From contig CP054675.1 in NCBI GenBank assembly GCA_013348845.1, positions 2,241,501-2,305,500 of the forward strand: DNA of 64,000 nucleotides. The letters are read 5' to 3'. A program made the position numbers and the translations under genes. The stretch is from Candidatus Tepidiaquacella proteinivora. GTDB taxonomy: Bacteria > Bacteroidota > Ignavibacteria > Tepidaquicellales > Tepidaquicellaceae. Below are positions 28,184 through 37,284 of the stretch, in pieces. How positions within the stretch are numbered: position 1 is the first letter of the stretch; every line of letters starts with the position of its first letter. Below the pieces are notes generated by a model, which ran no database searches, was not told where the DNA came from, and was given only the letters and a program-made list of their open reading frames with translations.

Positions 28184-28637
28184 ATTTATGCTTAAAGCAA
28201 TTCGTCTATCCGAAGAGAATTTTAAAAAATATGAGGGTGGTCCCTTTGGTGCGGTTATTGTTAGAAATAATAAAATTATTGCAAAAGGGATTAATCGTGT
28301 TATTTCTCAATATGACCCGACGGCACATGCAGAAATTATTGCAATAAGAAATGCGTGTAAAAAACTAAGAAGAATATGGCTCAACGATTGTGAAATTTAT
28401 ACTTCATGCGAACCTTGTCCAATGTGTATGTCTGCTATTTACTGGGCTCGTATAAAAAAAATTTACTTTGCTAATTCAAGATTGGATGCCGAAAAAATTG
28501 GATTTATTGATAAAAAAATATATAAAGAATTATTGATCTCTCCAGAGAAAAGAATAATTCCATCAGAACAACATTTAAGAAGCAAAGCAATTAAGATATT
28601 TAATAAATGGGCTAAAGTTGTTAATATTATATATTAG
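28167..28637 (+). CDS. guaD: Guanine deaminase-like nucleoside deaminase
   Basis: A zinc-dependent deaminase of 156 aa. The zinc site is H54-A-E56 (DPTAHAEIIAIRNAC) and C84/C87 (CEPCPMC). The GGPFGAVIV opening and the C-terminal half closely match Bacillus-type guanine deaminase rather than TadA, which would carry a shorter tail. It converts guanine to xanthine. The ATG at 28167 overlaps the preceding gene; a second Met at 28188 is possible. It converges with purF and overlaps its 3' end by 4 bp, linking it only by position to purine metabolism. Confidence 0.88.
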   Translation: MAYRSKFMLKAIRLSEENFKKYEGGPFGAVIVRNNKIIAKGINRVISQYDPTAHAEIIAIRNACKKLRRIWLNDCEIYTSCEPCPMCMSAIYWARIKKIYFANSRLDAEKIGFIDKKIYKELLISPEKRIIPSEQHLRSKAIKIFNKWAKVVNIIY

Positions 28638-30139
28638 TCCTCAAACTTTTCTTTATTTACATCTTCAATATCATCAATTGGAATTGGATATTCACAGGTA
28701 AAACATGCTGTACAATATCCAGTTTTTTTCGTAGAAAAAGGTACTGATTCCAGAAGTTTATCAATAGAAAGGTATTCAAGAGAATCTACATCTAATTCTT
28801 TTCTTATTTCTTCAACATTACCTTTGTGTCGGTATGCAATCAGTTCTTCTTTTGAAGGAAAATCCATACCATAAAAACAGGGTGAAATTATTGGTGGGGA
28901 AGTGATCCTTAAGTGAATTTCTTTTGGTTTTGCTTTTCGTATTAATTTCACTAAAAGTTTTAATGTATTACCTCTTACAATGGAATCATCAACAATAATA
29001 ACCTTTCTGCCTTCTAAAACCCCCTTTATGATACTGAATTTTGTTTTTAATCTAATCTCTCTTATATCTTGTCCAGGTTGAATAAATGTTCTTCCGACAT
29101 AATGGCTTCTAATCAGCCCGATTTCATGTTTAACATCTTTTCGATTTTTTGAAACTTCGCTTACATATCCTATAGTAGCAGTATTAGAAGAATCTGGTAC
29201 ATTAATAACAATTATTCTTTTGTCTTCTTTTTCTTGTTTTGGTGGTGGTTTTTCCACAGCAAGATTCTTACCAATTTTTCTGCGTACTTTGTCAACTTTT
29301 TCATTAAAAATTATACTATCAGGCCTTGAAAAATAAATATATTCAAAAATACAATGCTTGTATGATTTTTCATTTGCAAATTTATATGATTTTTCTTTAC
29401 CAGTCTCAACGACCTCTTTATCAATTTGTATTATTTCTCCGGGTTCAACTTCTCTGATATATTCTGCTTCTATAATATCAAAGGAGGAAGTTTCTGAAGC
29501 AAATACATAAGAGTTACCTAATTTTCCAAAAGATAATGGCCTAACACCAAAAGGATCCCGCGCTGCAATTACTGAATCATCAGTAAGAATGCACAGAGAA
29601 TAAGAACCTCTAATTATACTAAAAACCTCTTTTAATTTATCTATTATATTTTTTTCCTGACTTTTGGCAATTAAATGAAGAAAAATTTCACTATCACAGG
29701 TAGTTTGAAATATTGTTCCTTCCTGTTGTAATTTTAATCTTAAAGAATTTGCATTGGTAAGATTTCCATTATGTGATAAAGCTATATTTCCATCTTTATA
29801 GACTACTTTAAAAGGTTGTATATTTGTGCGTCTGTCACTTGCACCTGCAGTTGAGTACCTATTGTGAGCTATTGCTGAATTACCTTTTAAGATTTCCGTA
29901 AGAATTTTTGCATTAAAAATATTCAATGTGAGTCCGAAATCCTTGTGAACATTAAAATGATATCTTTTTTTGTCAGGTAAATATTCTGATGTAACTATAC
30001 CTGCAGATTCCTGACCCCTATGCTGTAAAGCATGTAAGCCATAATAAGCCATAATTGCTGCCTGTGGATGATTATAAATTCCGAATACACCACAATTAGA
30101 ATGAATTGATTTAGTATCTTTTATTTTATATCTCTTCAA
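28634..30139 (-). CDS. purF: Amidophosphoribosyltransferase, Fe-S type
   Basis: The first step of de novo purine synthesis (PRPP plus glutamine to phosphoribosylamine). At 501 aa the class II glutaminase nucleophile is C16 (NCGVFGIYN), so a 15-residue propeptide is expected to be cleaved. The PRPP motif is VIIVDDSIVRGNTLK. Cysteines match the Bacillus-type [4Fe-4S] ligands: HCIFEYIYFSRPDS, ISPCFYGMDFPS and GYCTACFTCEYP. That form is oxygen-sensitive in known examples. It is the last gene of the hrcA-grpE-dnaJ-PHP-purF run (6-bp gap to PHP). Confidence 0.96.
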   Translation of the reverse strand: MKRYKIKDTKSIHSNCGVFGIYNHPQAAIMAYYGLHALQHRGQESAGIVTSEYLPDKKRYHFNVHKDFGLTLNIFNAKILTEILKGNSAIAHNRYSTAGASDRRTNIQPFKVVYKDGNIALSHNGNLTNANSLRLKLQQEGTIFQTTCDSEIFLHLIAKSQEKNIIDKLKEVFSIIRGSYSLCILTDDSVIAARDPFGVRPLSFGKLGNSYVFASETSSFDIIEAEYIREVEPGEIIQIDKEVVETGKEKSYKFANEKSYKHCIFEYIYFSRPDSIIFNEKVDKVRRKIGKNLAVEKPPPKQEKEDKRIIVINVPDSSNTATIGYVSEVSKNRKDVKHEIGLIRSHYVGRTFIQPGQDIREIRLKTKFSIIKGVLEGRKVIIVDDSIVRGNTLKLLVKLIRKAKPKEIHLRITSPPIISPCFYGMDFPSKEELIAYRHKGNVEEIRKELDVDSLEYLSIDKLLESVPFSTKKTGYCTACFTCEYPIPIDDIEDVNKEKFED

Positions 30140-30145
30140 AGCTGT

Positions 30146-31240
30146 TTATTTTTTAGTAGTTATTCTAATATTATTTGAAAATATCCATGCTTTTTCTCCC
30201 AGCCAGCATTCAACCCTATAATTACCAGGTCCATCATAATTCCAGATACCGCTAATGCTATCAGTTTCATATATACATTTTCCATTTTTTATTAATTTAA
30301 TCCTTGCTTGCTTTGGAACAAAACATTTTAAAATAACATTATCTTTCTTTTCATTTTCTATATGGAAATCTTCCCCAATATTATAATATTCTCCTTTATA
30401 TTCAGCAAAAAACCTAAATCCTTTTGCATCACCATAATAATTATTTACAATAAAAGATCTCCCATCTTTTAGAGCATTGATGATTTCTTTTTTGAATTTT
30501 CCGAAAGATTTTTTATCTGCCGGATTGATTTTTTCGTCAAGAAGAACATTAGTTCTTATTGATTTGAATAAAACTTTATAAGGAAAAATATCAAGTGTAA
30601 AAAATCCCAGTACATTTTGTTTATGGCAATGAGCATCGATAGAACCTATTGCACTGACTTTTCTTTTCAAGTTTAATTCATCCCATTTTTTGACTGCTTC
30701 GATATCAGGTGATATTACTGATTTTAATGGATGTATTAATCTGTTAAATTTGTTGCTGTCAGTCAATCCCTCCATCCACTCACTCATATGATTCCATATC
30801 TCAATACCATCAAAGTAATCAGATTCCCAGCAAGTCCACGGAAACTGTGGATGTTGAGGGAAGTATGTTCTTTTTTCAAATGGATGAGCTATAAAACCTA
30901 TTGCACCAAGTTTATGAAATTCTTTAACATATTTACTTGCAGGTAATTCATTCCCATATTCATTATTCCCAATATCTCTAAAGGTTCCAACTAATTTATC
31001 AACACCAAGAACTAAATAATGATTTTTGTTATTTATATCATTAATTTCACTACCAACAATCAGCATCGTTTTCCCATAGAACTTTTCATAACCAAACTGT
31101 AAAGCATTTAAAGTATTGTGGTCAGTAATTATTATATAATCAAGCCCTACTTCATTTGCAATATTTGCAATTTCATCTGGTTTTAAACTTCCATCTGAAT
31201 AAGTTGAATGAATATGAATTGCACCACTATATACAAACAT
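30146..31240 (-). CDS. PHP-domain phosphoesterase-like protein
   Basis: A 364-aa protein whose N-terminus has the PHP metal-binding signature HIHSTYSDGS, then IIITDHNTL, and a later HPFEKRT and IGSIDAHCH, consistent with a trinuclear metal phosphoesterase. The C-terminal ~100 residues form a beta-sandwich-like region ending in SNNIRITTKK. The substrate is unknown. It lies 18 bp after dnaJ and 6 bp before purF on the same strand, so it is probably in the chaperone operon. It lacks a signal peptide. Confidence 0.88.
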   Translation of the reverse strand: MFVYSGAIHIHSTYSDGSLKPDEIANIANEVGLDYIIITDHNTLNALQFGYEKFYGKTMLIVGSEINDINNKNHYLVLGVDKLVGTFRDIGNNEYGNELPASKYVKEFHKLGAIGFIAHPFEKRTYFPQHPQFPWTCWESDYFDGIEIWNHMSEWMEGLTDSNKFNRLIHPLKSVISPDIEAVKKWDELNLKRKVSAIGSIDAHCHKQNVLGFFTLDIFPYKVLFKSIRTNVLLDEKINPADKKSFGKFKKEIINALKDGRSFIVNNYYGDAKGFRFFAEYKGEYYNIGEDFHIENEKKDNVILKCFVPKQARIKLIKNGKCIYETDSISGIWNYDGPGNYRVECWLGEKAWIFSNNIRITTKK

Positions 31241-31258
31241 TAAAATTAATTTTCTTTT

Positions 31259-32392
31259 CTAAAAAAATTTTTTATCACTTTTTCTTTTTACTTCAGGATT
31301 AAAATTTTCTGATTTATACAATTCGTTTAGTAACTCTTTTTCTTTTGATGTAATTTTTTTAGGAATATGAATATTTATTTTTACGAGTTGATCACCTCTT
31401 CCGTAACCGTTTAAATGTTTTATACCTTTATCTCTCATTTTATAGATATAACCTGATTCAGTTCCCGGTTCAATTTTTAATTTTGCTTTCCCTTTAAGTG
31501 TTGGTACAACAACCTCTGCTCCCATTACAGCTTCAGGGAAACTTAATCTTAAATCATAGATTATATCGTCTCCTTCTCTTTTAAAATATTCGTGTTCAAG
31601 TTCTTCAATAAATATTAGCAAATCTCCTGCTGGTCCGCCACGAACACCAGCGTTTCCCTGTCCGCGTAAAGGTATATAATTACCTTCAACTACTCCTGCT
31701 GGAATGTTAACCTTGATTGTAGATTCTGATTTAATTCTTCCCGTACCATCACATTCACTACATTTGTCTTTTATTATTTTCCCTTCACCATTGCAATGAT
31801 TACATACATTAATATTGATAAACTGACCAAAGATAGACCTCGATACTTGCCTGACTTCACCTGTACCATTACAATAAGAACAGGTAATATAAGACGATGG
31901 AGATTTTGCCCCAGTTCCATTACAAGTTGGACAAGTTTTTAACCGTTTAACTTTTAAAGTTTTTTCAACACCTTCAGCAATTTCTTCAAGAGTTAGTTTT
32001 ACTGTAAGTTTTAGATCTGAACCCTGAATCCCTGATTCTCTTCTCCTTCTGGATGATGAACCTGTACCGAAAAAATCATCAAAAATACTACCACCAAAAC
32101 CAAAGATGTCACTAAACCTTGAAAATATATCATTGATGTCACCAAACCCATAGAATCCGGTTGAACGGACTCCTTCGTGACCGAATCTATCATATTGAGA
32201 ACGCTTTTGCGGGTCTGATAGTACTTCATATGCTTCTGCAAGTTCTTTGAATTTTTCTTCTGCTTCCTTATTACCGGGATTTCTGTCGGGATGGTATTTC
32301 ATTGCTAATTTTCTGTATGCACTTTTAATTTCATCAAGCGATGAATTCCTGTTCACACCTAAAATTTCATAATAATCTCTTTTGGTCGTCAT
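31259..32392 (-). CDS. dnaJ: Chaperone protein DnaJ
   Basis: Hsp40 co-chaperone of DnaK, 377 aa. The J domain (residues 1-72, with HPD at KYHPDRNPG) is followed by a Gly/Phe region, the four-repeat zinc domain ([32 protein letters not shown]) and the C-terminal substrate-binding domain. Full length. It is 6 bp after grpE and 18 bp before the PHP gene. dnaK itself is not in the window. Confidence 0.98.
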   Translation of the reverse strand: MTTKRDYYEILGVNRNSSLDEIKSAYRKLAMKYHPDRNPGNKEAEEKFKELAEAYEVLSDPQKRSQYDRFGHEGVRSTGFYGFGDINDIFSRFSDIFGFGGSIFDDFFGTGSSSRRRRESGIQGSDLKLTVKLTLEEIAEGVEKTLKVKRLKTCPTCNGTGAKSPSSYITCSYCNGTGEVRQVSRSIFGQFININVCNHCNGEGKIIKDKCSECDGTGRIKSESTIKVNIPAGVVEGNYIPLRGQGNAGVRGGPAGDLLIFIEELEHEYFKREGDDIIYDLRLSFPEAVMGAEVVVPTLKGKAKLKIEPGTESGYIYKMRDKGIKHLNGYGRGDQLVKINIHIPKKITSKEKELLNELYKSENFNPEVKRKSDKKFF

Positions 32393-32398
32393 TTGAAA

Positions 32399-33013
32399 TT
32401 ATTTATTTTGAGTTCCTGATTCCTCGGATGATACTATTACTTTTGCGTGTCTTATAATTTTGTCTTTTAGAATATATCCCTTCTCAGCAACATCAATAAC
32501 AGTATGAGGTTTGACATCTGGTTTCGGAATCTGTAAGAGCGCATCACAGGTATTAACATCGAATTCCTTACCTAAACAATCAATTTCTTTTAATCCTTCT
32601 TTGTGTAAGATTTTTTTGAATTTATCAAAAATGTTTAACACACCAGCTTTCAAAGTTTCAAAATCTTTAGTTTCACCTTTTTCTATTGATTCAGTTGCTC
32701 TATCGATATCATCTAATACAGGTAAAAGTTCTTTGATTAGGTTTTCAGAAGCATATTTAATGTAATCGGAGATTTCATTTTCAATTCTTTTCTTATAGTT
32801 TTCAAATTCAGCAGCTTTTCTTAGAAGAGCATCTTTTGTTTTCTCTAATTCTGCTTTAAGTAATTCTAATTCCTGTGTCTCTTTTTTCTCTTGCAATTCT
32901 TCTTGAACCTTTTGGTTTTCATTCGTTTCTTTTTGAACAGAATCTTTTTCCTGCTGTTGCTTTTTCTCATCTTTCTTGTTTAAATGACTATCACCTGTAT
33001 TATGTTTTCCCAT
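32399..33013 (-). CDS. grpE: Nucleotide exchange factor GrpE
   Basis: The nucleotide-exchange factor for DnaK, 204 aa. An acidic, Gln/Glu/Lys-rich disordered N-terminus (~1-45) is followed by the long coiled-coil helix (residues ~48-100, AEFENYKKRIENE) and the beta-domain ending with KGYILKDKIIRHAKVIVSS, the GrpE signature. It sits between hrcA (41 bp) and dnaJ (6 bp). Confidence 0.97.
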   Translation of the reverse strand: MGKHNTGDSHLNKKDEKKQQQEKDSVQKETNENQKVQEELQEKKETQELELLKAELEKTKDALLRKAAEFENYKKRIENEISDYIKYASENLIKELLPVLDDIDRATESIEKGETKDFETLKAGVLNIFDKFKKILHKEGLKEIDCLGKEFDVNTCDALLQIPKPDVKPHTVIDVAEKGYILKDKIIRHAKVIVSSEESGTQNK

Positions 33014-33054
33014 AATTATTTATTTTATAATTTTATTATTTATTGGATTATTTA

Positions 33055-34098
33055 TCAGGAAAAAATTTCGCTAAATAATTTTGAAGTGTATTCTAAAAGC
33101 GAAACCATTTTCGCATAGTTTATCCTACGAGGCCCGATAATACCCAATTTTCCTTTTATATCACCAATTTTATAGTTAGTGCAAATTATGCTATACTCTT
33201 TGAGTAAAACATCTTCATTCTCTTGTCCAATAGAAATATTTACATTAGTGTCGTCTTCGCCACCCAAATGGTGAAATATATGCACAACAAGGTCCTTATT
33301 TTCTGTAAGTTCAATTATATTTTTAAAATTCTTCGGATCATCAAATTCAGGTTGTGTAATTATTTCTCCCGTTCCTCCAATATATACATTCCCGCCTGTT
33401 TCTTCTTCATGATAAATTTTGTCAATTGAATTAATAAACATCTGGAATAATTCTGGCTCATCAGTTCTTATGTTACCTACCCTTTCAGAATAAGTTTCTC
33501 TTATTTCCTTTAATGTCAGTCCGCTTAGTTTTTCGTTTAGATAAGAAGATATATATTCAAGTTTTGGTTTTGTTACTTCTGTATCTATCTCCATAATAAT
33601 TGTTTTAACGAAACCCGATTTTAAATTAATAACCACTAAAACTTTATTAGAAGAAATCTGTACTAACTCTAATTTTTCGAATATACCAGTATTTAATAAG
33701 GGTTGTGTTACAACAGATAATTGTCTGGATATTTTACCTAATATTTTTGATGTTTCCTTAAAAAGGTAATCTTCCTCAGTAATTTTATTCTTTATTTCTT
33801 CGAGTTGAGATTTAATAAATTCGATTTCTTTTGTTTTTAAATTCTCTTTATTCATTAATGTATCGACATAATATCTTAATCCTTTATCAGTTGGTACTCT
33901 ACCTGCAGAAGTATGGGGTGTATGTAAAAGTTTTTTATCACCTAAATCGCTCATTATGTTTCTAATAGTCGCAGAAGATAAATTTAATTTCGTTTTTTTA
34001 GAAAGCATTCTCGACCCAATAGGTGTTGCATACCTAATGAAGTTTTCCACTACATATTTTAGTATTTCTTTTTCTCTATTGGTTAATATGTCCTGCAT
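33055..34098 (-). CDS. hrcA: Heat-inducible repressor HrcA
   Basis: Transcriptional repressor of class I heat-shock genes, 347 aa. An N-terminal winged helix (residues ~1-75, with YATPIGSRMLSKKTKLNLSS) and a C-terminal GAF-like dimerisation domain ending IIGPRRINYAKMVSLLEY are present. It is first of the minus-strand run hrcA-grpE-dnaJ-PHP-purF. HrcA normally binds CIRCE (TTAGCACTC-N9-GAGTGCTAA); I find no such site in the ~440 bp upstream here, so its targets may be at dnaK or groESL elsewhere. Confidence 0.97.
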   Translation of the reverse strand: MQDILTNREKEILKYVVENFIRYATPIGSRMLSKKTKLNLSSATIRNIMSDLGDKKLLHTPHTSAGRVPTDKGLRYYVDTLMNKENLKTKEIEFIKSQLEEIKNKITEEDYLFKETSKILGKISRQLSVVTQPLLNTGIFEKLELVQISSNKVLVVINLKSGFVKTIIMEIDTEVTKPKLEYISSYLNEKLSGLTLKEIRETYSERVGNIRTDEPELFQMFINSIDKIYHEEETGGNVYIGGTGEIITQPEFDDPKNFKNIIELTENKDLVVHIFHHLGGEDDTNVNISIGQENEDVLLKEYSIICTNYKIGDIKGKLGIIGPRRINYAKMVSLLEYTSKLFSEIFS

Positions 34099-34540
34099 AA
34101 TCGCTTTATTTTATAAATTTAATAAATTTAACCCATTAATAAAATTCATTTCGAAGTTTAGTATTATTTATGTTAGTTATTGTTATATCAATATCTTAAA
34201 CATTTTTTTATTGTATTTTGTTGCGTCTCAAAATGTATTTAATTCAATAGTCTATAATTTAAAACTGCAATAAAGTTTTTAAAATGAAAAATTTTTAATT
34301 CTTTCAATGATTATTACTTAATGATTTTTCAGAAGTATTTTATCTCTTAATAAAAACAAATATTTCTATGATAATCAGAAGAGATAATGTTTCGGTTGCG
34401 GATATTTGTTTATACAGGCAAAGGAACAGTCGTGATTCCAATGATATAAAAATTATAAATCAACGGGAAGAGGTTACATTTTATGCGTTGTTATGAGTGG
34501 ATAATGGTAAAAGAATATTATGAAGTTTTTATGATAACTT
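34099..34540. other. Intergenic stretch with a possible 42-codon ORF
   Basis: This 442-bp gap is upstream of hrcA and downstream of the glycosyltransferase. Most of it is A+T-rich without motifs. The segment ~34365-34500 is clearly richer in G+C. It can encode a 42-aa peptide on the plus strand (ATG 34368, TGA 34494-34496, Arg-rich with DICLYRQRNSRDSNDIK), and an open frame also runs through on the minus strand. It may be a repeat remnant or small gene; nothing further is supportable. Confidence 0.35.
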
Positions 34541-35410
34541 TTATTTACTGAATATTCTGCGTAAAAATCCTGTAGTATTTAAAAAGATTAGTAGAAGAGG
34601 ATAAAGTATAATATTAAAATGAAATTTCTTGAAATATCTTAAGCAGTCACGATTCCAGAGTGAAATCATATAAGCACGGTTTTTATATACGCTGATTCCT
34701 TTTCTATGAATAATTTGGGCGGAAGGGTAAAATATGATTTTATATCCGCTAAGAAAAACTCTTTTACATACATCTACATCATTAAAGAACATATCATATT
34801 GTATGTCAAGATAATTTATTTTTTCAAGTACATTTCTTTTAAACATAAGCGCTGCTCCCATAGGTTGTTCAACTTCCGCTTCTTCGTCATGTGAAAAATA
34901 GTTCATTTTCCAGCGGGAAAAAAATTTACTTTTGGGGAATATTTTAGAAAGTAAAAACATTTCACAAAACATATCTTTGTAAGTCGGGAATCTCCTGACA
35001 GATTTTTGTATTTCTTTATTCCTGAAAACAAGTTGAGGCGCAACTATCCCGATATTTTCATCACTATCAAGTTTATTACATAATTTTAGAAGACAGTCAT
35101 TAACAAGTTCTGTATCAGGATTGAGAAGGAAAATTCTTTTTCCTTTAGCCATTTTAAGACCTATTTGTGCACCACGTGTAAAACCAAGATTCTCTTCGTT
35201 TTTAATTAAAATTATTTTTTTGTCGAAATGTTCTTTAAATGACTCAACTACTTTTACAGTACTATCAAGTGATGCATTGTCAACAACAATTGTTTCAATA
35301 TCACCTAAAGGTTCATTATGCTTGTTTAAGTAAATAGAGCGTAAACACTCCGCTATCTCCTCTTCATTATTCCAGGAAACTATTACTATTGAGAGCTCAA
35401 TATTTTTAAT
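34541..35410 (-). CDS. Family 2 glycosyltransferase without a canonical start codon
   Basis: An inverting GT-A glycosyltransferase of rhamnosyltransferase/WbbL type. The open frame starts just after the nadB stop and has the classic beginning SIVIVSWNN, then IVVDNASLD, the ENLGFTRGAQIG segment, and LLNPDTEL (metal-binding DxD position). No ATG, GTG or TTG exists between the upstream stop and these essential motifs; the first ATG, at 35152, would remove a third of the domain. The best start is ATT at 35410, giving 289 aa, close to family length. Either ATT is used or the start codon has been lost. It is the last gene after nadB (13-bp gap), so translational coupling is possible. Confidence 0.8.
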   Translation of the reverse strand: MKNIELSIVIVSWNNEEEIAECLRSIYLNKHNEPLGDIETIVVDNASLDSTVKVVESFKEHFDKKIILIKNEENLGFTRGAQIGLKMAKGKRIFLLNPDTELVNDCLLKLCNKLDSDENIGIVAPQLVFRNKEIQKSVRRFPTYKDMFCEMFLLSKIFPKSKFFSRWKMNYFSHDEEAEVEQPMGAALMFKRNVLEKINYLDIQYDMFFNDVDVCKRVFLSGYKIIFYPSAQIIHRKGISVYKNRAYMISLWNRDCLRYFKKFHFNIILYPLLLIFLNTTGFLRRIFSK

Positions 35411-35423
35411 ATCTGTATTGATG

Positions 35424-37076
35424 TTATTGTAATTTTATTCTTTTAAATATTATTGTATCTTTTTTAAAATTTATATCATCTCTCTTAGGATAATCAAGCA
35501 TATAATGTAATCCTCGGGATTCTTTTCTTTTCATTGCAGATTTTATAATAATGTATGCTACAGTAACAAGATTTCTTAATTCTAATAAATCTACGCTTAC
35601 TTTCGTTCTATCATAAAATTCTTTTATTTCATCTTTCATCATTTTAATTCGTCTTAATGCTCTTTTTAATCTATATGTGCTTCTAACAATACCTACATAA
35701 TCACTCATAATTTCTTTTATCTCAAGTTTATTATGTTTTATCAATATCCATTCTTCTGCATTTGCTGTGCCTTTTTCACTCCAGTTGAATATAAATTTCT
35801 CAATGTTTTTTACTTCAGTATTTTGTTTATTGTTGTTATTCCTTTTATATTCATTTCTTATTGATTCATAAATTTTCTTTGAGAATACGACTGCTTCGAG
35901 TAAAGAATTTGATGCAAGTCTGTTGGCACCATGTACACCAGTCATTGCTACTTCGCCGCAGGCATAAAGATTTTTAATATTTGTTTTTCCTTCAATATTT
36001 ACTTTTAGTCCACCACAGGAGTAGTGAGCCGCCGGAACAACAGGAATCATTGATTTTGAAATATCCAATCCACGGTTTAAACATTGCTGATATATATTGG
36101 GAAATTCTTTTTTTAGTCGCTCTTCTCCGATTACTGTTGCATCTAAATATACAAAATTATCACCGGTTCTTTTCAATTCAGAGTCTATGGCTCTTGCAAC
36201 TATATCGCGGGGAGCAAGTGATTTTCTTTTATCATATTTATGCATAAACTCTTTACCATTTTTATTTTTAAGAATAGCGCCTGCTCCTCTCACTGCTTCA
36301 GAAATTAAAAAAACCTGTGTATCTTCTTCAATTTCCTTTTGATATAAAGTTGTCGGATGAAATTGAACGAATTCCATATTTGCAAGTTCGCACCCAGCCC
36401 TATATCCTAATGCGAAGCCGTCTCCTGTTGCTATTGCAGGATTGGTTGTGTGAAGATATACTTGTCCCAAGCCACCTGTTGCAATTATTGTTTTATTTGC
36501 AACAATTTTCTCTACTTTACCTGTTTTTGCATTTAAAGTATATGCTCCAAAACAAGTATATTTGTTCTTTATTACTTTTCTGAATTCAGGTTTAATATTT
36601 CTGACAGTTAAAAGTTCTATTGCGAAATGGTATTCAAGAATTTTAATTTTAGGATTTTTTGAAGCTTTATATAATAAAACTCTTTCAATTTCCTTTCCTG
36701 TAAGGTCTTTTGCATGAACAATTCGATTTTTTGAATGTCCGCCTTCCCTACCAAGTTTTAGGTTTCCGTTTTCATCTCTTGTAAATTTTACACCAAGAGA
36801 AAGCAATTCATAAATACTCTCAGGACCTTCTCTTACAATAGTTTCAACTGCTTTAACGTTACAAAGGCCAGCACCACATTCCAATGTATCTTTTATATGT
36901 AAATCGAAATTATCTTCTTTACCAAGAACTGAAGCAATGCCACCCTGTGCATAGTTTGTATTGGATTCAGCTTTCTTTTTTTTGGTAATTATTATTACTG
37001 TTCCAAATTCACTTAGTCTTAATCCAAGAGATAAACCAGCAATTCCACTACCAATAATTAGAAAATCCGTTTTCAT
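35424..37076 (-). CDS. nadB: L-aspartate oxidase
   Basis: Oxidises L-aspartate to iminoaspartate for NAD synthesis, 550 aa. The FAD dinucleotide motif IIGSGIAGLSLGLRL is at the start, TNYAQGGIASVLG follows, and EFVQFHPTTLY and ACGEVAMTGVHGANRLASNS are diagnostic for the succinate dehydrogenase/aspartate oxidase flavoprotein family. The C-terminal helical domain is complete. nadA and nadC are not in the window. It is followed 13 bp later by the glycosyltransferase frame. Confidence 0.96.
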   Translation of the reverse strand: MKTDFLIIGSGIAGLSLGLRLSEFGTVIIITKKKKAESNTNYAQGGIASVLGKEDNFDLHIKDTLECGAGLCNVKAVETIVREGPESIYELLSLGVKFTRDENGNLKLGREGGHSKNRIVHAKDLTGKEIERVLLYKASKNPKIKILEYHFAIELLTVRNIKPEFRKVIKNKYTCFGAYTLNAKTGKVEKIVANKTIIATGGLGQVYLHTTNPAIATGDGFALGYRAGCELANMEFVQFHPTTLYQKEIEEDTQVFLISEAVRGAGAILKNKNGKEFMHKYDKRKSLAPRDIVARAIDSELKRTGDNFVYLDATVIGEERLKKEFPNIYQQCLNRGLDISKSMIPVVPAAHYSCGGLKVNIEGKTNIKNLYACGEVAMTGVHGANRLASNSLLEAVVFSKKIYESIRNEYKRNNNNKQNTEVKNIEKFIFNWSEKGTANAEEWILIKHNKLEIKEIMSDYVGIVRSTYRLKRALRRIKMMKDEIKEFYDRTKVSVDLLELRNLVTVAYIIIKSAMKRKESRGLHYMLDYPKRDDINFKKDTIIFKRIKLQ

Positions 37077-37145
37077 TTATTTGAAGTTTGCTATAGAAAT
37101 TTTCTTATTAGATTTAATTATGTTTTACCGATGAATTAGAATTTT

Positions 37146-37198
37146 AAGCCCCGAGTTCAAAAATTAACATAAATAATTTTAATTTGAAACCGGGGCTT
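37146..37198. other. Long interrupted hairpin between aminotransferase and nadB
   Basis: AAGCCCCG at 37146-37153 pairs with CGGGGCTT at 37191-37198, with an inner TTCAAA/TTTGAA and ATTAA/TTTAAT-type extension. Neither side has a strong T run, so a terminator role for the upstream (minus-strand) aminotransferase is only possible. It may be a processing or attenuating stem before nadB. Confidence 0.5.
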
Positions 37199-37284
37199 TA
37201 AGTGTATAAATAAATTTAATAACTAAAAATCATATTTATAAGCATATTCTTCAGATTCAAAGACATCAAAAATTCTTTTTTCAA

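Noticed and set aside
28167-28637. tRNA adenosine deaminase TadA
   Set aside because: The zinc motifs fit both, but the long C-terminal half and the GGPFGAVIV/IYWAR context match guanine deaminases better.
34099-34300. CIRCE operator before hrcA
   Set aside because: I looked for TTAGCACTC-N9-GAGTGCTAA and close variants on both strands and found none.
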